The notes beneath the pieces are model-generated. The model was not told the DNA's origin and did no database searches. It saw nothing but the letters and a program-made list of their open reading frames with translations. Below are positions 1 to 8,378 of a stretch of DNA of 64,000 bases, in pieces. The stretch covers positions 434,001 through 498,000 of the forward strand of contig NZ_VUKD01000003.1 of the NCBI RefSeq assembly GCF_009193155.1. The letters run 5' to 3'. This stretch comes from Georgenia subflava. GTDB taxonomy: Bacteria > Actinomycetota > Actinomycetes > Actinomycetales > Actinomycetaceae. The position numbers and the translations under genes were made by a program. The number at the start of each line of letters is the position of its first letter. Within the stretch, counting starts at the first letter, position 1.

Positions 1-208
1 AGACGGCGATCGCGATGCCGACGAGCAGCATCGAGGCCACCCGCTGGGCCCGCATGGGCGCGATCAGCGCGAACGCGTCCAGGGCGCCGATGGTGAGGTA
101 GGCCAGGACGACCCCGACGGCGGCGAGCGCCAGCAGGGCGAGCCGCACGCGGGGACGGGTGGTGCGCCGCTCCGCCGCGACGAGGGTCGAGGCGTTGTCA
201 GCGAGCAC
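1..208 (-). CDS. FecCD-type iron-siderophore ABC permease (N-terminal part, cut by window edge)
   Basis: Only the first 69 or so residues lie in the window; the gene runs off the left edge. The GTG start at 208 overlaps the end of the upstream permease by 11 bases, so the two are translationally coupled. After a short basic segment there is a hydrophobic helix (LALLALAAVGVVLAYLTIG), followed by ALDAFALIAPMRAQRVASML, which matches the segment after the first helix of BtuC/FecD-type permeases (the R-x-P-R/R-V region). It would form the permease dimer with the next gene. An ATPase gene is expected further left but is not visible. Family assignment rests on this short fragment and on operon context. 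Confidence 0.8.
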   Translation of the reverse strand, partial: MLADNASTLVAAERRTTRPRVRLALLALAAVGVVLAYLTIGALDAFALIAPMRAQRVASMLLVGIAIAV

Positions 209-1319
209 CGGAGGGCCTCCGCAGCAGCAGGTAGAGGAACAGCCCGGCGCCGACGACGCCGACGACGATGCCGATCGGGATCTCGGCCGGGTGGATCACC
301 AGCCGGCCGATGATGTCGCACACGAGCACGAACGCGGCGCCGAGCAGCGCCACCCAGGGCAGCGAGCGGCGCAGGTAGTCGCCCATGGCGAGCGAGACGA
401 TGTTCGGCACGACGAGCCCGAGGAAGGGCAGGCCACCGACGACCACGACGACGACGGCGCTCGTGACGGCGACGATCCCGAGGCCGAGCGCGAGGACCCG
501 CCGGTAGTTGAGCCCCAGGTTGGTGGTGAACTCCTCGCCCAGGCCGGCGACGGTGAACCGGTTCGCGGCGAGGTAGGCGACGACGGCGCACCCGGCCACG
601 ATCCACAGCATCTCGTAGCGGCCGCGCACCACGCCGGAGAAGTCGCCCGTCATCCAGCTGGACAGCGTGTGCAGCAGGTCGTTGCGGTAGGCCAGGAAGG
701 TCGACAGCGCGCCGATGACGCCGGCGAGCATCATGCCGACCAGCGGTACCACCACCACCGAGCGCAGCTGGATGCGGCGCAGGATCGTCAGGAAGAGCAT
801 GGTGCCGGCGAGGGCGAACACCGCGGCGACGCCCATCTTCCCGGCCAGCGGCATCGCCGGGGCGAGGAGGGTGACGACGAGCAGACCGAGCCCCGCGGAC
901 TCCGTGGTCCCGGCGGTGGACGGCTCGACGAACTTGTTCCGCACCAGCAGCTGCATGACGAGGCCGACGACGGCCATCGCCGAGCCGGCCAGCAGGATCG
1001 ACACCGTGCGCGGCACCCGCGAGACCAGCAGGGTCTGTGCGTCCCGGGCACTGAGGTCGCCGCGCAGGATGTCGGCGACGCTGAGGTCGGACACGCCGAC
1101 GAACAGGCTCACCAGGGCGAGCACGACCACGACGGCCGCGCCACCGACCAGCGCGAGGCGGTGCCGGCGGTTGCTGGGGCGCTCGGGCGCCGTCGGAGTG
1201 GAGGTCGGCGCGGACGGCGCCGGAGCCGGCCGGCGCTCCGCCGGCCCCGTCGACGTGCGAACGCCGGACGCGGGGGTGGAGACCCCGCGCCCGGCGACCG
1301 CGTGCGGCGTGGAGGTCAC
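198..1319 (-). CDS. FecCD-type siderophore ABC transporter permease
   Basis: Membrane permease of an iron(III)-siderophore importer, 373 residues. The GTG at 1319 is preferred because it overlaps the TGA of the lipoprotein gene (GTGA arrangement); a longer reading starting inside that gene has no family support. An Ala/Pro-rich N-terminus of about 60 residues precedes the first helix. The body carries family landmarks: VSRVPRTVSILLAGSAMAV near the first core helices, TAGTTESAGLG, and the late GLPFLGLVVPNIVSLAMG, the coupling-helix region that contacts the ATPase. About nine to ten hydrophobic helices can be counted. Together with the next permease and the lipoprotein it resembles Bacillus YclNOPQ-type catecholate siderophore systems. 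Iron regulation is suggested by the boxes at 2309-2340. Confidence 0.92.
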   Translation of the reverse strand: MTSTPHAVAGRGVSTPASGVRTSTGPAERRPAPAPSAPTSTPTAPERPSNRRHRLALVGGAAVVVVLALVSLFVGVSDLSVADILRGDLSARDAQTLLVSRVPRTVSILLAGSAMAVVGLVMQLLVRNKFVEPSTAGTTESAGLGLLVVTLLAPAMPLAGKMGVAAVFALAGTMLFLTILRRIQLRSVVVVPLVGMMLAGVIGALSTFLAYRNDLLHTLSSWMTGDFSGVVRGRYEMLWIVAGCAVVAYLAANRFTVAGLGEEFTTNLGLNYRRVLALGLGIVAVTSAVVVVVVGGLPFLGLVVPNIVSLAMGDYLRRSLPWVALLGAAFVLVCDIIGRLVIHPAEIPIGIVVGVVGAGLFLYLLLRRPSGAR

Positions 1320-2284
1320 CGGCCCAGGGCCTCGCCGACCTCGTCGAGCATGGCGGGGACGTTGCTCAGCCCGTGCATGACGATGTACCAGCGCTCGCCG
1401 TCGAGGTAGACCACCTGGTCCTCCTGCCACGCGGTGGTCGCGCCGACGAGCTCGTTGTCCAGGATCTGCTCAGCGGCCTGGCCGGAGCCCTGGCCGATCG
1501 CGGCGTCGCGGTCGTTGACGAACAGCCAGTCGGGGTTCGCGTCGCGGACGAGCTCGAACGAGATGACCTCGCCGTGCGAGGCGGTGTCGACGTCGGTCTC
1601 CGCCTCGGTCACACCGAGCTGGGAGAAGATGATGCCGAAGCGCGAGTCGACGCCGTTCATCGTGACCTCGCCGCCGGAGGTCTGCAGGACCATCCCGGTG
1701 CCGGCGGCCTCGCCCAGCGGGCGGATCTCCTCGATCTGGCTCTCGATGCCTGCCAGCGCGTCGGCGACCTCGGCCTCCTTGCCGAAGATCTCACCGAGCA
1801 TCGTGGCGCTCTCGCCGAAGTTCTCGACGTAGTCGCCGGTCCACTCGAACGTCGCGTCGACGGTCGGGTACGTCTCGGCGAGCTCGGGGTAGGCCGCGGC
1901 GGAGCGGAAGCCGACGATCACCAGGTCCGGGTCGAGCCGGGCCAGCGCCTCGTAGTCGGGCTCCTGGAGCGTGCCCACGTCGGTGTACTCGTCGGAGGAG
2001 TACTCGCTCAGGAAGGAGGGAACGCTCGCCTGCGGCAGCCCGGCGACCTCGACGCCCAGGGTGTCGAGGGTGTCGAGCACGCCCATGTCCAGGACGACGA
2101 CCGTCTGCGGGTCGGCGGGCACCTCGGTGGTCCCCTGCGCGTGCTCGACGGTGACGGTGCCACCAGCAGCGGCCTCGTCGGTCGCGTCGTCGGTGGCTCC
2201 CGAGCTGGAACAGGCTGCGAGGACGGTGGCCAGGGCGAGGGTGCCGGCGGCTGCGGTGACGGTGCGGCGGGTGCTGAGGCGCAC
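1316..2284 (-). CDS. Siderophore-binding lipoprotein of ABC importer (CeuA/YclQ-like)
   Basis: Cell-surface solute-binding lipoprotein, 322 residues, that delivers an iron chelate to the two permeases downstream. It has a lipoprotein signal peptide: basic MRLSTRRT, a hydrophobic stretch, then the lipobox LAAC with Cys near residue 25. The fold is that of FecB/TroA-type iron-binding proteins: VVLDMGVLDTLDTLG and an early LDPDLVIVGFRSAAAYPEL segment, and a C-terminal VVYLDGERWYI. The overall pattern is closest to CeuE/YclQ, which bind catecholate siderophores; the substrate is inferred. The start is GTG with GGAG six bases upstream. It is the first gene of the transporter operon, with iron boxes 25-55 bases upstream. 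Confidence 0.92.
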   Translation of the reverse strand: MRLSTRRTVTAAAGTLALATVLAACSSSGATDDATDEAAAGGTVTVEHAQGTTEVPADPQTVVVLDMGVLDTLDTLGVEVAGLPQASVPSFLSEYSSDEYTDVGTLQEPDYEALARLDPDLVIVGFRSAAAYPELAETYPTVDATFEWTGDYVENFGESATMLGEIFGKEAEVADALAGIESQIEEIRPLGEAAGTGMVLQTSGGEVTMNGVDSRFGIIFSQLGVTEAETDVDTASHGEVISFELVRDANPDWLFVNDRDAAIGQGSGQAAEQILDNELVGATTAWQEDQVVYLDGERWYIVMHGLSNVPAMLDEVGEALGR

Positions 2285-2308
2285 GAGGGCTCCAGGTGAG
2301 GAGTAGAA

Positions 2309-2340
2309 GGAAGGCTTACCTAACGAAGGCGAGCCTAACC
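2309..2340 (-). promoter_or_regulatory. Paired DtxR/IdeR-like iron boxes upstream of the siderophore operon
   Basis: Two adjacent imperfect palindromes lie upstream of the lipoprotein start. On the minus strand they read TTAGGTAAGCCT (2312-2323) and GTTAGGCTCGCCTT (2326-2339). Each matches about 12-13 of 19 positions of the DtxR/IdeR consensus TTAGGTTAGSCTAACCTAA. Tandem sites of this type are typical of iron-repressed siderophore genes in actinobacteria. Repression by iron-loaded DtxR/IdeR is inferred; the regulator is not in the window. Confidence 0.75.
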
Positions 2341-2422
2341 GACATATACGAAAGAGTCACGTTCCGTAATTCGATGGTAAACGGTCTGAGCAGCGCGGAG
2401 GCGGTGCGCTGGTGGTGGTCTG

Positions 2423-2520
2423 CCGCACACGTGGCCCGGCTCCCTCCATACACCGCTCGGCTGCCCCCTTCCGCGCACCGCTGGGGCCACCCTGTTCCGC
2501 ACACCGCTCGGCCGCGCCGT
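2423..2520. repeat. Degenerate tandem repeat, about four 23-26 bp units
   Basis: Four consecutive units starting at 2423, 2446, 2471 and 2497 share the core CCGCACACCGCTSGGC followed by a variable C-rich end. The array sits between the end of the FemX-like gene and the promoter of the siderophore operon, where no conserved coding frame is evident. Copy boundaries are by eye. Confidence 0.6.
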
Positions 2521-2552
2521 CCGCGCCGAGAAGCGGTGCGGACGGCTCTGCG

Positions 2553-3641
2553 TCACTCGTCGCGTTGCTCAGCGCCTCCCGTGCCCCGGAGCCGGCCGGC
2601 AAGCGTGCGCGCCCGGCCCGGTAGCTCCCGTGCCGTGGCGACCGCCCGCCGCTTGGCTGCCAGGGCCGCCACGAGCACGCCGTACCAGGTGGGATGGACG
2701 GGCACGTCCCACGCGCCGTCGACCTCGGTGACCTCCTCGGAGAACTTCGTCTTGAAGTCCCGCACGCCGGTGAGCTGGGGGGCCCGGTCGGAGTCGATGC
2801 CCATGAGGTCGAAGGTGTGCACCCCGCTCGCGCGCAGGGCGCACGTCATGTGCCAGACGAGCAGGTCGGCAGCGCCCGCCCGCCGCCCTTCGGCGTTCGA
2901 GGCGGCGTAGTAGTACGTGGCCCGCCCGTCGTTGACGGTGACGATGCCCCAGGCCAGGGCGCGCCCCTCACGACGGGTGACGAACAGCCGCGCGTGCTCG
3001 GGCCCGAGCGCCTCGAGCATGGTCCAGTAGTGCTCCTCGGCGGAGATGCCGAAGCGGTCGCGCCCGCTGGTCTCGACCAGGAGCTGGTAGAGCTCGGAGA
3101 ACGCGGACCGGTCCAGCCCGGTCTCCTCGCCCGCGGTGAGGGACGTCTCGCGCAGCGCCTTGCGCACGTCGCGCCGGCCGCGCTTCTTCATCGAGGCGAG
3201 GATCTCCTCCTCCTCGCGACCGAGGTCCAGCACCACCGTGCGGTCGTAGGTGACCGTCTGCAGCAGCTCGCGCAGGTCCGGTGCGCGGTGCCGGGCGTGC
3301 AGCCGGACGAAGACGACCTTCGGCTCCGCGGCCCGCACGGCGGCGACGAGCGCGCGGCGCAGTGCGAGCTCGAGCTCCGCCGTCGGCTCCACCAGCCAGA
3401 CCGGCCCGTGCTTGGCCCAGAGGAACGTGAACCCCCGGCCGGTGAAGTGGGTGAGCGCGATCACGGCGGTCGGCACGCCGTCCAGACGCCAGACCAGCCG
3501 GCGCCACGGGCGGCGCCCGGGGACGGCGTCGTCCATGCGGTCCCAGGCGGGTGACTGCTCGACCGGGACGGTGACGCCTGCAGCGGCGGCGAGCCGGTCG
3601 AGCTCGGCGGCGTCGACCGGGGTGATCTGAGAGCTTCTCAC
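2553..3641 (-). CDS. FemX/FemAB-family aminoacyltransferase (paralogue 1)
   Basis: Predicted tRNA-dependent peptidyltransferase of the FemABX/GNAT-fold family, which adds amino acids to the peptidoglycan precursor side chain; 362 residues. The GTG start at 3641 is supported by AGGAGGA seven bases upstream. The segment LWAKHGPVWLVEPTAE, the paired second domain with MKKRGRRDVRKA, the LAWGIVTVNDGRATYYYAAS core strand and FDLMGIDSDRAPQLTGVRDF near the end are shared with the divergent neighbour and are typical of lipid II:glycine glycyltransferase-like proteins. The basic MKKRGRRDVRKA helix may contact tRNA or lipid II. It is a close paralogue of the next gene, sharing a 169-base divergent promoter region. 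The amino acid added cannot be read from sequence. Confidence 0.85.
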   Translation of the reverse strand: MRSSQITPVDAAELDRLAAAAGVTVPVEQSPAWDRMDDAVPGRRPWRRLVWRLDGVPTAVIALTHFTGRGFTFLWAKHGPVWLVEPTAELELALRRALVAAVRAAEPKVVFVRLHARHRAPDLRELLQTVTYDRTVVLDLGREEEEILASMKKRGRRDVRKALRETSLTAGEETGLDRSAFSELYQLLVETSGRDRFGISAEEHYWTMLEALGPEHARLFVTRREGRALAWGIVTVNDGRATYYYAASNAEGRRAGAADLLVWHMTCALRASGVHTFDLMGIDSDRAPQLTGVRDFKTKFSEEVTEVDGAWDVPVHPTWYGVLVAALAAKRRAVATARELPGRARTLAGRLRGTGGAEQRDE

Positions 3642-3810
3642 GCGGTTCCTCCTCGGGGTCTGCCCCCAGCGTAAGGACTGTGGCGGCCGGCTCCCGCCGG
3701 GCGTGCTCGCTGAGCACCGGCGCGCCCGGTCCGTGCGGCCCGCCGGGTGGGCCGGGAGCGCCCTGGTTACGATCGAGGCTGCCCTGCCCCAGCCATCCCG
3801 AGGTGAGACC

Positions 3811-4890
3811 GTGGTCCTGAAGCTCAGTCCCGTCGACGACGCGCGGTACCGCGTGGTCACCGCGGGCGCTCCTATGCCGATCGAGCAGACGGTGGACTGG
3901 GACCGCTACGACCGCACGGTGGCCGGTCGGGAGCCGTGGGGCCGGCTCGTGCTGGAGGAGGACGGTGAGGCCGTCGCCGCCGTGTCATTCGCCAAGGTCG
4001 ACCTGGTGCCGGGCGCGCACTTCCTGTGGGCGAAGTTCGGTCCGGTCTGGCTCGTCGAGCCCACCGCGGAGCGTGAGCGCGCCCTGCGCGACCTGCTGGT
4101 CGGTGCGCTGCGTCGGGCCGAGCCGTCGGTCGTCTTCGTGCGGCTGCACACCCGCCACGGTGCGACGGACCTGCGCCCGGTGATGCAGGGCATCACCTTC
4201 GACTCGACGGTGATCGTCGACCTCGACCGCTCCGAGGACGAGATCATGGCCGGGATGAAGAAGCGCGGGCGGCGCGACGTGCGCAAGGCGCAGCGCGACG
4301 AGTCGCTCGTCGTCACCGAGGAGACCGGGCTGGACCGGGCCGCGTTCGACGAGCTCTACGCGATCTTCCACGAGACAGGCGAGCGTGCCGACTTCGGCAT
4401 CTATCCCGCTGCCCGCTACTTCGACATGATCTCGCTCGTCGGACCCGAGCTCATGCGCATGTTCGTGGTACGCCGCGACGGCCGTGCGCTGGCGTGGGCG
4501 CAGGTCAACGTGGTCGGCTCGCACGCCACCTACTCGATCGGGGCGTCCGGGCACGAGGCGCGCACGGCGTGCGCGCCGGACCTGCTGCAGTGGGAGATCA
4601 TGACCCGGCTGCGCGCCGAGGGCGTGCGCACCTACGACCTCGGTGGCGTGGGCTCGGACGAGTTCCCCGGCCTCGCCGGCCTGACGATGTTCAAGACGAA
4701 GTTCGACCCGGAGATCGTGCCGGCCGCCGCCGCGCGCGACCTGCCGGTGCGTCCGGGGCTCTACACCATCCTCGCCAAGGGACGGGACCTGAAGAACGCC
4801 GCGCGGCGCGCGCTGGCGGGCCTGCGCGGCGCGGACGAGCGCCCCGAGGAGCCCGAGACGACGGCGGAGCCCGGCTCGGCAGCGAGCTGA
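3811..4890 (+). CDS. FemX/FemAB-family aminoacyltransferase (paralogue 2)
   Basis: Second FemX-like protein, 359 residues, colinear with its divergent neighbour: FLWAKFGPVWLVEPTAERE, FVRLHTRHGATDLRPVMQG, the basic MKKRGRRDVRKAQRDES helix, ALAWAQVNVVGSHATYSIGA, and YDLGGVGSDEFPGLAGLTMF. The start GTG at 3811 follows GAGGTGAG at the right distance; the longer upstream frame is not conserved with the paralogue. The C-terminal 25 residues are acidic and Glu/Pro rich. It probably acts at the inner face of the membrane on lipid-linked peptidoglycan precursors. Two paralogues suggest sequential addition of two different residues to a branched interpeptide bridge, as FemX/A/B do in staphylococci; this is inference. 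Confidence 0.86.
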   Translation: MVLKLSPVDDARYRVVTAGAPMPIEQTVDWDRYDRTVAGREPWGRLVLEEDGEAVAAVSFAKVDLVPGAHFLWAKFGPVWLVEPTAERERALRDLLVGALRRAEPSVVFVRLHTRHGATDLRPVMQGITFDSTVIVDLDRSEDEIMAGMKKRGRRDVRKAQRDESLVVTEETGLDRAAFDELYAIFHETGERADFGIYPAARYFDMISLVGPELMRMFVVRRDGRALAWAQVNVVGSHATYSIGASGHEARTACAPDLLQWEIMTRLRAEGVRTYDLGGVGSDEFPGLAGLTMFKTKFDPEIVPAAAARDLPVRPGLYTILAKGRDLKNAARRALAGLRGADERPEEPETTAEPGSAAS

Positions 4891-4989
4891 GCCCACCGGC
4901 AGCCGGCTGAGACGTCTCGCTCGGCGGGGGGACGGCCGGCTCGGCAGGGTGGCCGTGAGTCTTGGCGGAAGGCCCGACGGCCCCGGGCC

Positions 4990-6246
4990 TCAGAAGCCCG
5001 AGCTCGTCGGGCGTGGGTAGTGCCGGGCCAGGGCGAGGAGCTGGTTGACGGCGGCCTGCCGGCGGTAGAGCCAGCGGCGCAGGTTCCGGTCCGGCGCATA
5101 GCGCAGCGGGTGCACCGGGCGCCGCCGGGCGAGCACCGCGAGGACCTCGCGCAGCAGCGCCCGGTCTCGCACGTACCACCCGATGGTCGCCGTCGGCACG
5201 AACCCGAACACGCCCCGGCGCCGGGCGACGGCCGGTGTGAGCGCGCGGCCGTCCACCAGGTCCGAGACCATCGCGCGCACAGGATTCAGCCCTCCGACGT
5301 TGACGTAGTAATTCCCCCGGCCGATGCGTGGGTTGAGGTCGAGGAACTTCGCGACGCCGTCGCGGGGGTCGATCTTGACGTCCAGGCTGACGAAGCCGCG
5401 TAGTCCCACCGCCTCGACGAGCCGGCGCGCCTGGTCGATGAGCTCGGGGTTCTCCTTGACGAAGATGATCCCGGCGTTTCCGATGAAGCCCGGCTGGTGC
5501 AGACCGAGCAGGACCACGCCCGAGGCCGCCACCGTCATGGTCCCGGACCGGTCGACGTAGCCGTTGACCACCCAGCTCGTCGTGTCGTCCCCGGGGACCA
5601 GCTCCTGGGCGAGCATGACGCCGTCGAAACCGCCGTCGCGCACCAGACGCATGGCGGCCAGGGCGGCCTCGACGTCGTCGACCGGGTAGGCCTTCTTCCG
5701 CCCGGGGAAGAAGAGCGTGCCGTAGACCGTGCCACCGTCGACCGGCTTGAGGATCGCAGGGAACGGCACGTCGGCGAGCCGCTCCCGCCAGACCTGCTCG
5801 TCCGCCGTCGTCTCGAGGGGGACGGAGAGCGGCGTGCCGATGCCCAGCGAGCTCGCCACCTCGCCCAGGTGGGCCTTGTCCGACGCGCCACGGACCGCCT
5901 CGGTGGTGGCCAGCGGCACGAGGTAGTGACGCTCGAGCCGCTCGCGGTGGCGCAGCACCATCTCGACGTCCTGGTCCATGTTGACCATCAGCACCAGACG
6001 GCGGCCGGCGTTCTCCTCGGCGATGCGTATCAGCGTGGCGACCATCAGCTCCTCGTCGAGCGTGCCGCCCTCCCCCACGTAGACGTTGTCGATGATCGAG
6101 GAGTGGTCGATTGGCCCGCGGGACTGCCCGGACACCACCACCGAGCGCACACCGAAGGCCTCGTGGAACGAGCGGGCGATGGAGTAGACACCGATGTCGG
6201 TCCCCAGGATGACGGGTAGCAGCTCCGTCCGGGGGCTGTGCGGCAC
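4990..6246 (-). CDS. ATP-grasp carboxylate-amine ligase (D-aspartate ligase-like)
   Basis: ATP-grasp enzyme of 418 residues. GTG at 6246 follows AAGGAGA. The N-terminal VILGTDIGVYSIARSFHEAFG and the ligase core (FPAILKPVDGGTVYG with the ATP-contact Lys, AQELVPGDDTTSW, LDVKIDPRDGVAKFLDLNPRIGRG with the metal-binding Asp/Asn) resemble the Asl-type ligases that activate the beta-carboxylate of aspartate and join it to the lysine side chain of UDP-MurNAc-pentapeptide in Enterococcus and lactococci. The family also includes peptide and natural-product ligases, so substrate is inferred. Its position beside two FemX-like genes supports a role in the peptidoglycan cross-bridge. It converges on the second FemX gene with a 99-base gap. 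Confidence 0.78.
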   Translation of the reverse strand: MPHSPRTELLPVILGTDIGVYSIARSFHEAFGVRSVVVSGQSRGPIDHSSIIDNVYVGEGGTLDEELMVATLIRIAEENAGRRLVLMVNMDQDVEMVLRHRERLERHYLVPLATTEAVRGASDKAHLGEVASSLGIGTPLSVPLETTADEQVWRERLADVPFPAILKPVDGGTVYGTLFFPGRKKAYPVDDVEAALAAMRLVRDGGFDGVMLAQELVPGDDTTSWVVNGYVDRSGTMTVAASGVVLLGLHQPGFIGNAGIIFVKENPELIDQARRLVEAVGLRGFVSLDVKIDPRDGVAKFLDLNPRIGRGNYYVNVGGLNPVRAMVSDLVDGRALTPAVARRRGVFGFVPTATIGWYVRDRALLREVLAVLARRRPVHPLRYAPDRNLRRWLYRRQAAVNQLLALARHYPRPTSSGF

Positions 6247-6335
6247 GGTCTCTCCTTCGGCTGGCGGGCGGGCTGCACCCACGGTACTCGGCGCGCCCCC
6301 ACCCGCACGGGGCGCGCGCGACCTAGCCTGGGTAC

Positions 6336-6920
6336 GTGAGAGCGGACGGGCCGGTGGCACCACCGGACTTCGAGGATGCGCTGCTGAGTCTGCGCGGTCA
6401 CCGCCTGCGCCCCGAGCTGCACCTCGAGGAGGTGCCGGCGCCGACGCGGATCGCGCCGTACGCGCTGGCGCTGACCGCCGAGGTCAACGCCTCCCCGCGG
6501 ACGATGGACCCCGAGTCCTTCCTCGGGTCCGGCCGCTTCGTGGTGCTGCACGACCCCGAGGGGCAGGACGCCTGGCACGGCACGTTCCGCGTGATCGTGC
6601 TCGCGAAGGCCAAGCTCGAGGAGGAGATGGGCTCAGACCCCCTGCTCGGCGAGGTCGGCTGGGCATGGCTGACCGACTCCCTGGTGGAGGCGGGTGCGGG
6701 CTTCCACAACCTCTCCGGCACCGTGACCCGGGTGCTCTCGGAGACCTTCGGCGGTCTCGAGCTGCGGGGCGGCGAGGTCGAGATCGAGATCAGGGCCTCC
6801 TGGACGCCCACCACCACGGACCTCGGGCCGCACCTGACCGCGTGGGCGGCACTGGCGTGCACCGCCGCCGGTCTCGAGCCGCTCCCCGAGAATGTCAGCT
6901 CCCTCACCCGTCGGCGCTGA
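6336..6920 (+). CDS. DUF3000 family protein
   Basis: A 194-residue soluble protein of the actinobacterial DUF3000 family, of unknown function. The conserved core includes VPAPTRIAPYALALTAEV, SGRFVVLHDPEGQDAWHGTF, EVGWAWLTDSL and IRASWTPTTTDLGPHLTAWA. The start is GTG with no Shine-Dalgarno sequence; a TAGCCT -10 box at 6324-6329 lies six bases upstream, which fits a leaderless transcript. It overlaps the first possible start of the RNase D gene, and this gene pair is conserved in actinomycetes. No catalytic motif could be identified. Confidence 0.9.
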   Translation: MRADGPVAPPDFEDALLSLRGHRLRPELHLEEVPAPTRIAPYALALTAEVNASPRTMDPESFLGSGRFVVLHDPEGQDAWHGTFRVIVLAKAKLEEEMGSDPLLGEVGWAWLTDSLVEAGAGFHNLSGTVTRVLSETFGGLELRGGEVEIEIRASWTPTTTDLGPHLTAWAALACTAAGLEPLPENVSSLTRRR

Positions 6921-8331
6921 GCGCGGCGCGGGCGCCAGGAGCCTTCCGGGTCGTACGGTGGAGGCCGTGCCAGCCACCGCCGACGCCGACCCTGCCAACG
7001 GGACAGACGCGCCCCCCGCCACGAACGCGCCCGAGGAGCTGCCCCCCGCGGCCGCGCACGGAGCGCCCGCCGCACCGGCCGGGCACGAAGCGCTCGCCGC
7101 ACCGGCCTCGGACGGAGCGCCCGCCGCACCGGCGACGCAGCCGCTGACGGTCCCGGCCGACGGCGTCCCCCCGGTCACCGCCACCCCCGACGAGCTCGAC
7201 GCCGTGGTCGCGGCGCTGCGGGCGTCCGGCGGGCCGATCGCCGTGGACGCCGAGCGGGCCTCTGGCTTCCGCTACGGCCAGAGCGCGTACCTGGTGCAGC
7301 TACGTCGCGCCGGCGCCGGCACGGTGCTGCTCGACCCCGTGCCTCTGGACGACCTGACCGCGCTGGCCGAGGTGGTGAACCCCGCGGAATGGGTGCTGCA
7401 CGCCGCCGACCAGGACCTGCCTTGCCTGCGGGAGCTGGGACTGACCCCGGCCGCGCTCTTCGACACCGAGCTCGCCTCACGGCTGCTGGGCAGCGAGCGG
7501 GTCGGTCTCGCCGCCGTCATCGCCGAGAACCTCGGCTACGCCCTGGCGAAGGAGCACTCCGCGGCCGACTGGTCCACCCGTCCGCTGCCTGAGTCGTGGT
7601 TGCGGTACGCGGCGCTGGACGTCGAGCTCCTGCTGGAGCTGCGCGACGTGCTGACCGCGCGCCTGGAGCAGGCGGGCAAGCTGGAGTGGGCGCTGGAGGA
7701 GTTCGAGCACGTGCGGACCGCCCCGCCGGCCGAGCCGCGGGTCGACCCGTGGCGACGCACGGCCGGCCTGCAGAACGTGCGCAGCCCGCGCGGCCTCGCC
7801 GTCGCCCGCGAGGTCTGGCTGGCGCGCGAGGACCTCGCCCGACGGCGCGACCGCTCTCCCGGCCGGGTGCTGCCCGCCGCCGCGATCGTCGCCGCGGCCC
7901 AGGCTCAGCCCAGTTCCGTCGAGGAGCTGGTGAAGGTGCGTGAGTTCGGTGGAAAGGGCACACGCCGGCACGCCGCCTACTGGCAGGCCGCCGTGAGCCG
8001 GGCGCTCGCCCTGCCCGAGTCCGAGCTCCCACCGCGGCGGGCACCCCACGCGCCGGGCGAGCTGCCGCCGCCACGGTCGTGGGCGGAACGGAACCCCGAG
8101 GCCGCGGAGCGCCTGGACGTGGTGCGCGCCAGCGTGCGAGCGCTGGCCGAGGAGAACGCGCTCCCCCAGGAGAACCTGCTCTCTCCCCGGGTACAGCGCA
8201 GGCTCGCCTGGGAGGTCAAGCCGCGCCCGAGCACCGGCCATGTCACCGACCGTCTCCTGGCGCTCGGCGCCCGGCAGTGGCAGGTCGGCGTCGTGGCGGA
8301 GCCGCTCACGCAGGCGTTGCGCACGGTCTGA
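6892..8331 (+). CDS. rnd: Ribonuclease D-like 3'-5' exonuclease with HRDC domain
   Basis: DEDD-family exoribonuclease acting in RNA 3' processing or turnover. The catalytic acidic residues are visible in order: AVDAERASG (D and E), LHAADQDL (D), and YAALDVELLLEL (Y-x3-D). An HRDC-type helical domain follows around VAREVWLAREDLARRRDRSPG, giving the usual RNase D layout. The first 60 or more residues are an Ala/Pro-rich low-complexity leader with GAPAAPA-type repeats, so the true start is uncertain: ATG 6892 overlaps the DUF3000 gene by 29 bases, while GTG 6958 and GTG 6967 are in frame and nearer the conserved domain. It is likely co-transcribed with DUF3000. Confidence 0.88.
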   Translation: MSAPSPVGAERGAGARSLPGRTVEAVPATADADPANGTDAPPATNAPEELPPAAAHGAPAAPAGHEALAAPASDGAPAAPATQPLTVPADGVPPVTATPDELDAVVAALRASGGPIAVDAERASGFRYGQSAYLVQLRRAGAGTVLLDPVPLDDLTALAEVVNPAEWVLHAADQDLPCLRELGLTPAALFDTELASRLLGSERVGLAAVIAENLGYALAKEHSAADWSTRPLPESWLRYAALDVELLLELRDVLTARLEQAGKLEWALEEFEHVRTAPPAEPRVDPWRRTAGLQNVRSPRGLAVAREVWLAREDLARRRDRSPGRVLPAAAIVAAAQAQPSSVEELVKVREFGGKGTRRHAAYWQAAVSRALALPESELPPRRAPHAPGELPPPRSWAERNPEAAERLDVVRASVRALAEENALPQENLLSPRVQRRLAWEVKPRPSTGHVTDRLLALGARQWQVGVVAEPLTQALRTV

Positions 8332-8378
8332 CCGTCGTGCAGCGCCCGAGGCGCACGTGCCGGGCGCAGGCGCCCACC

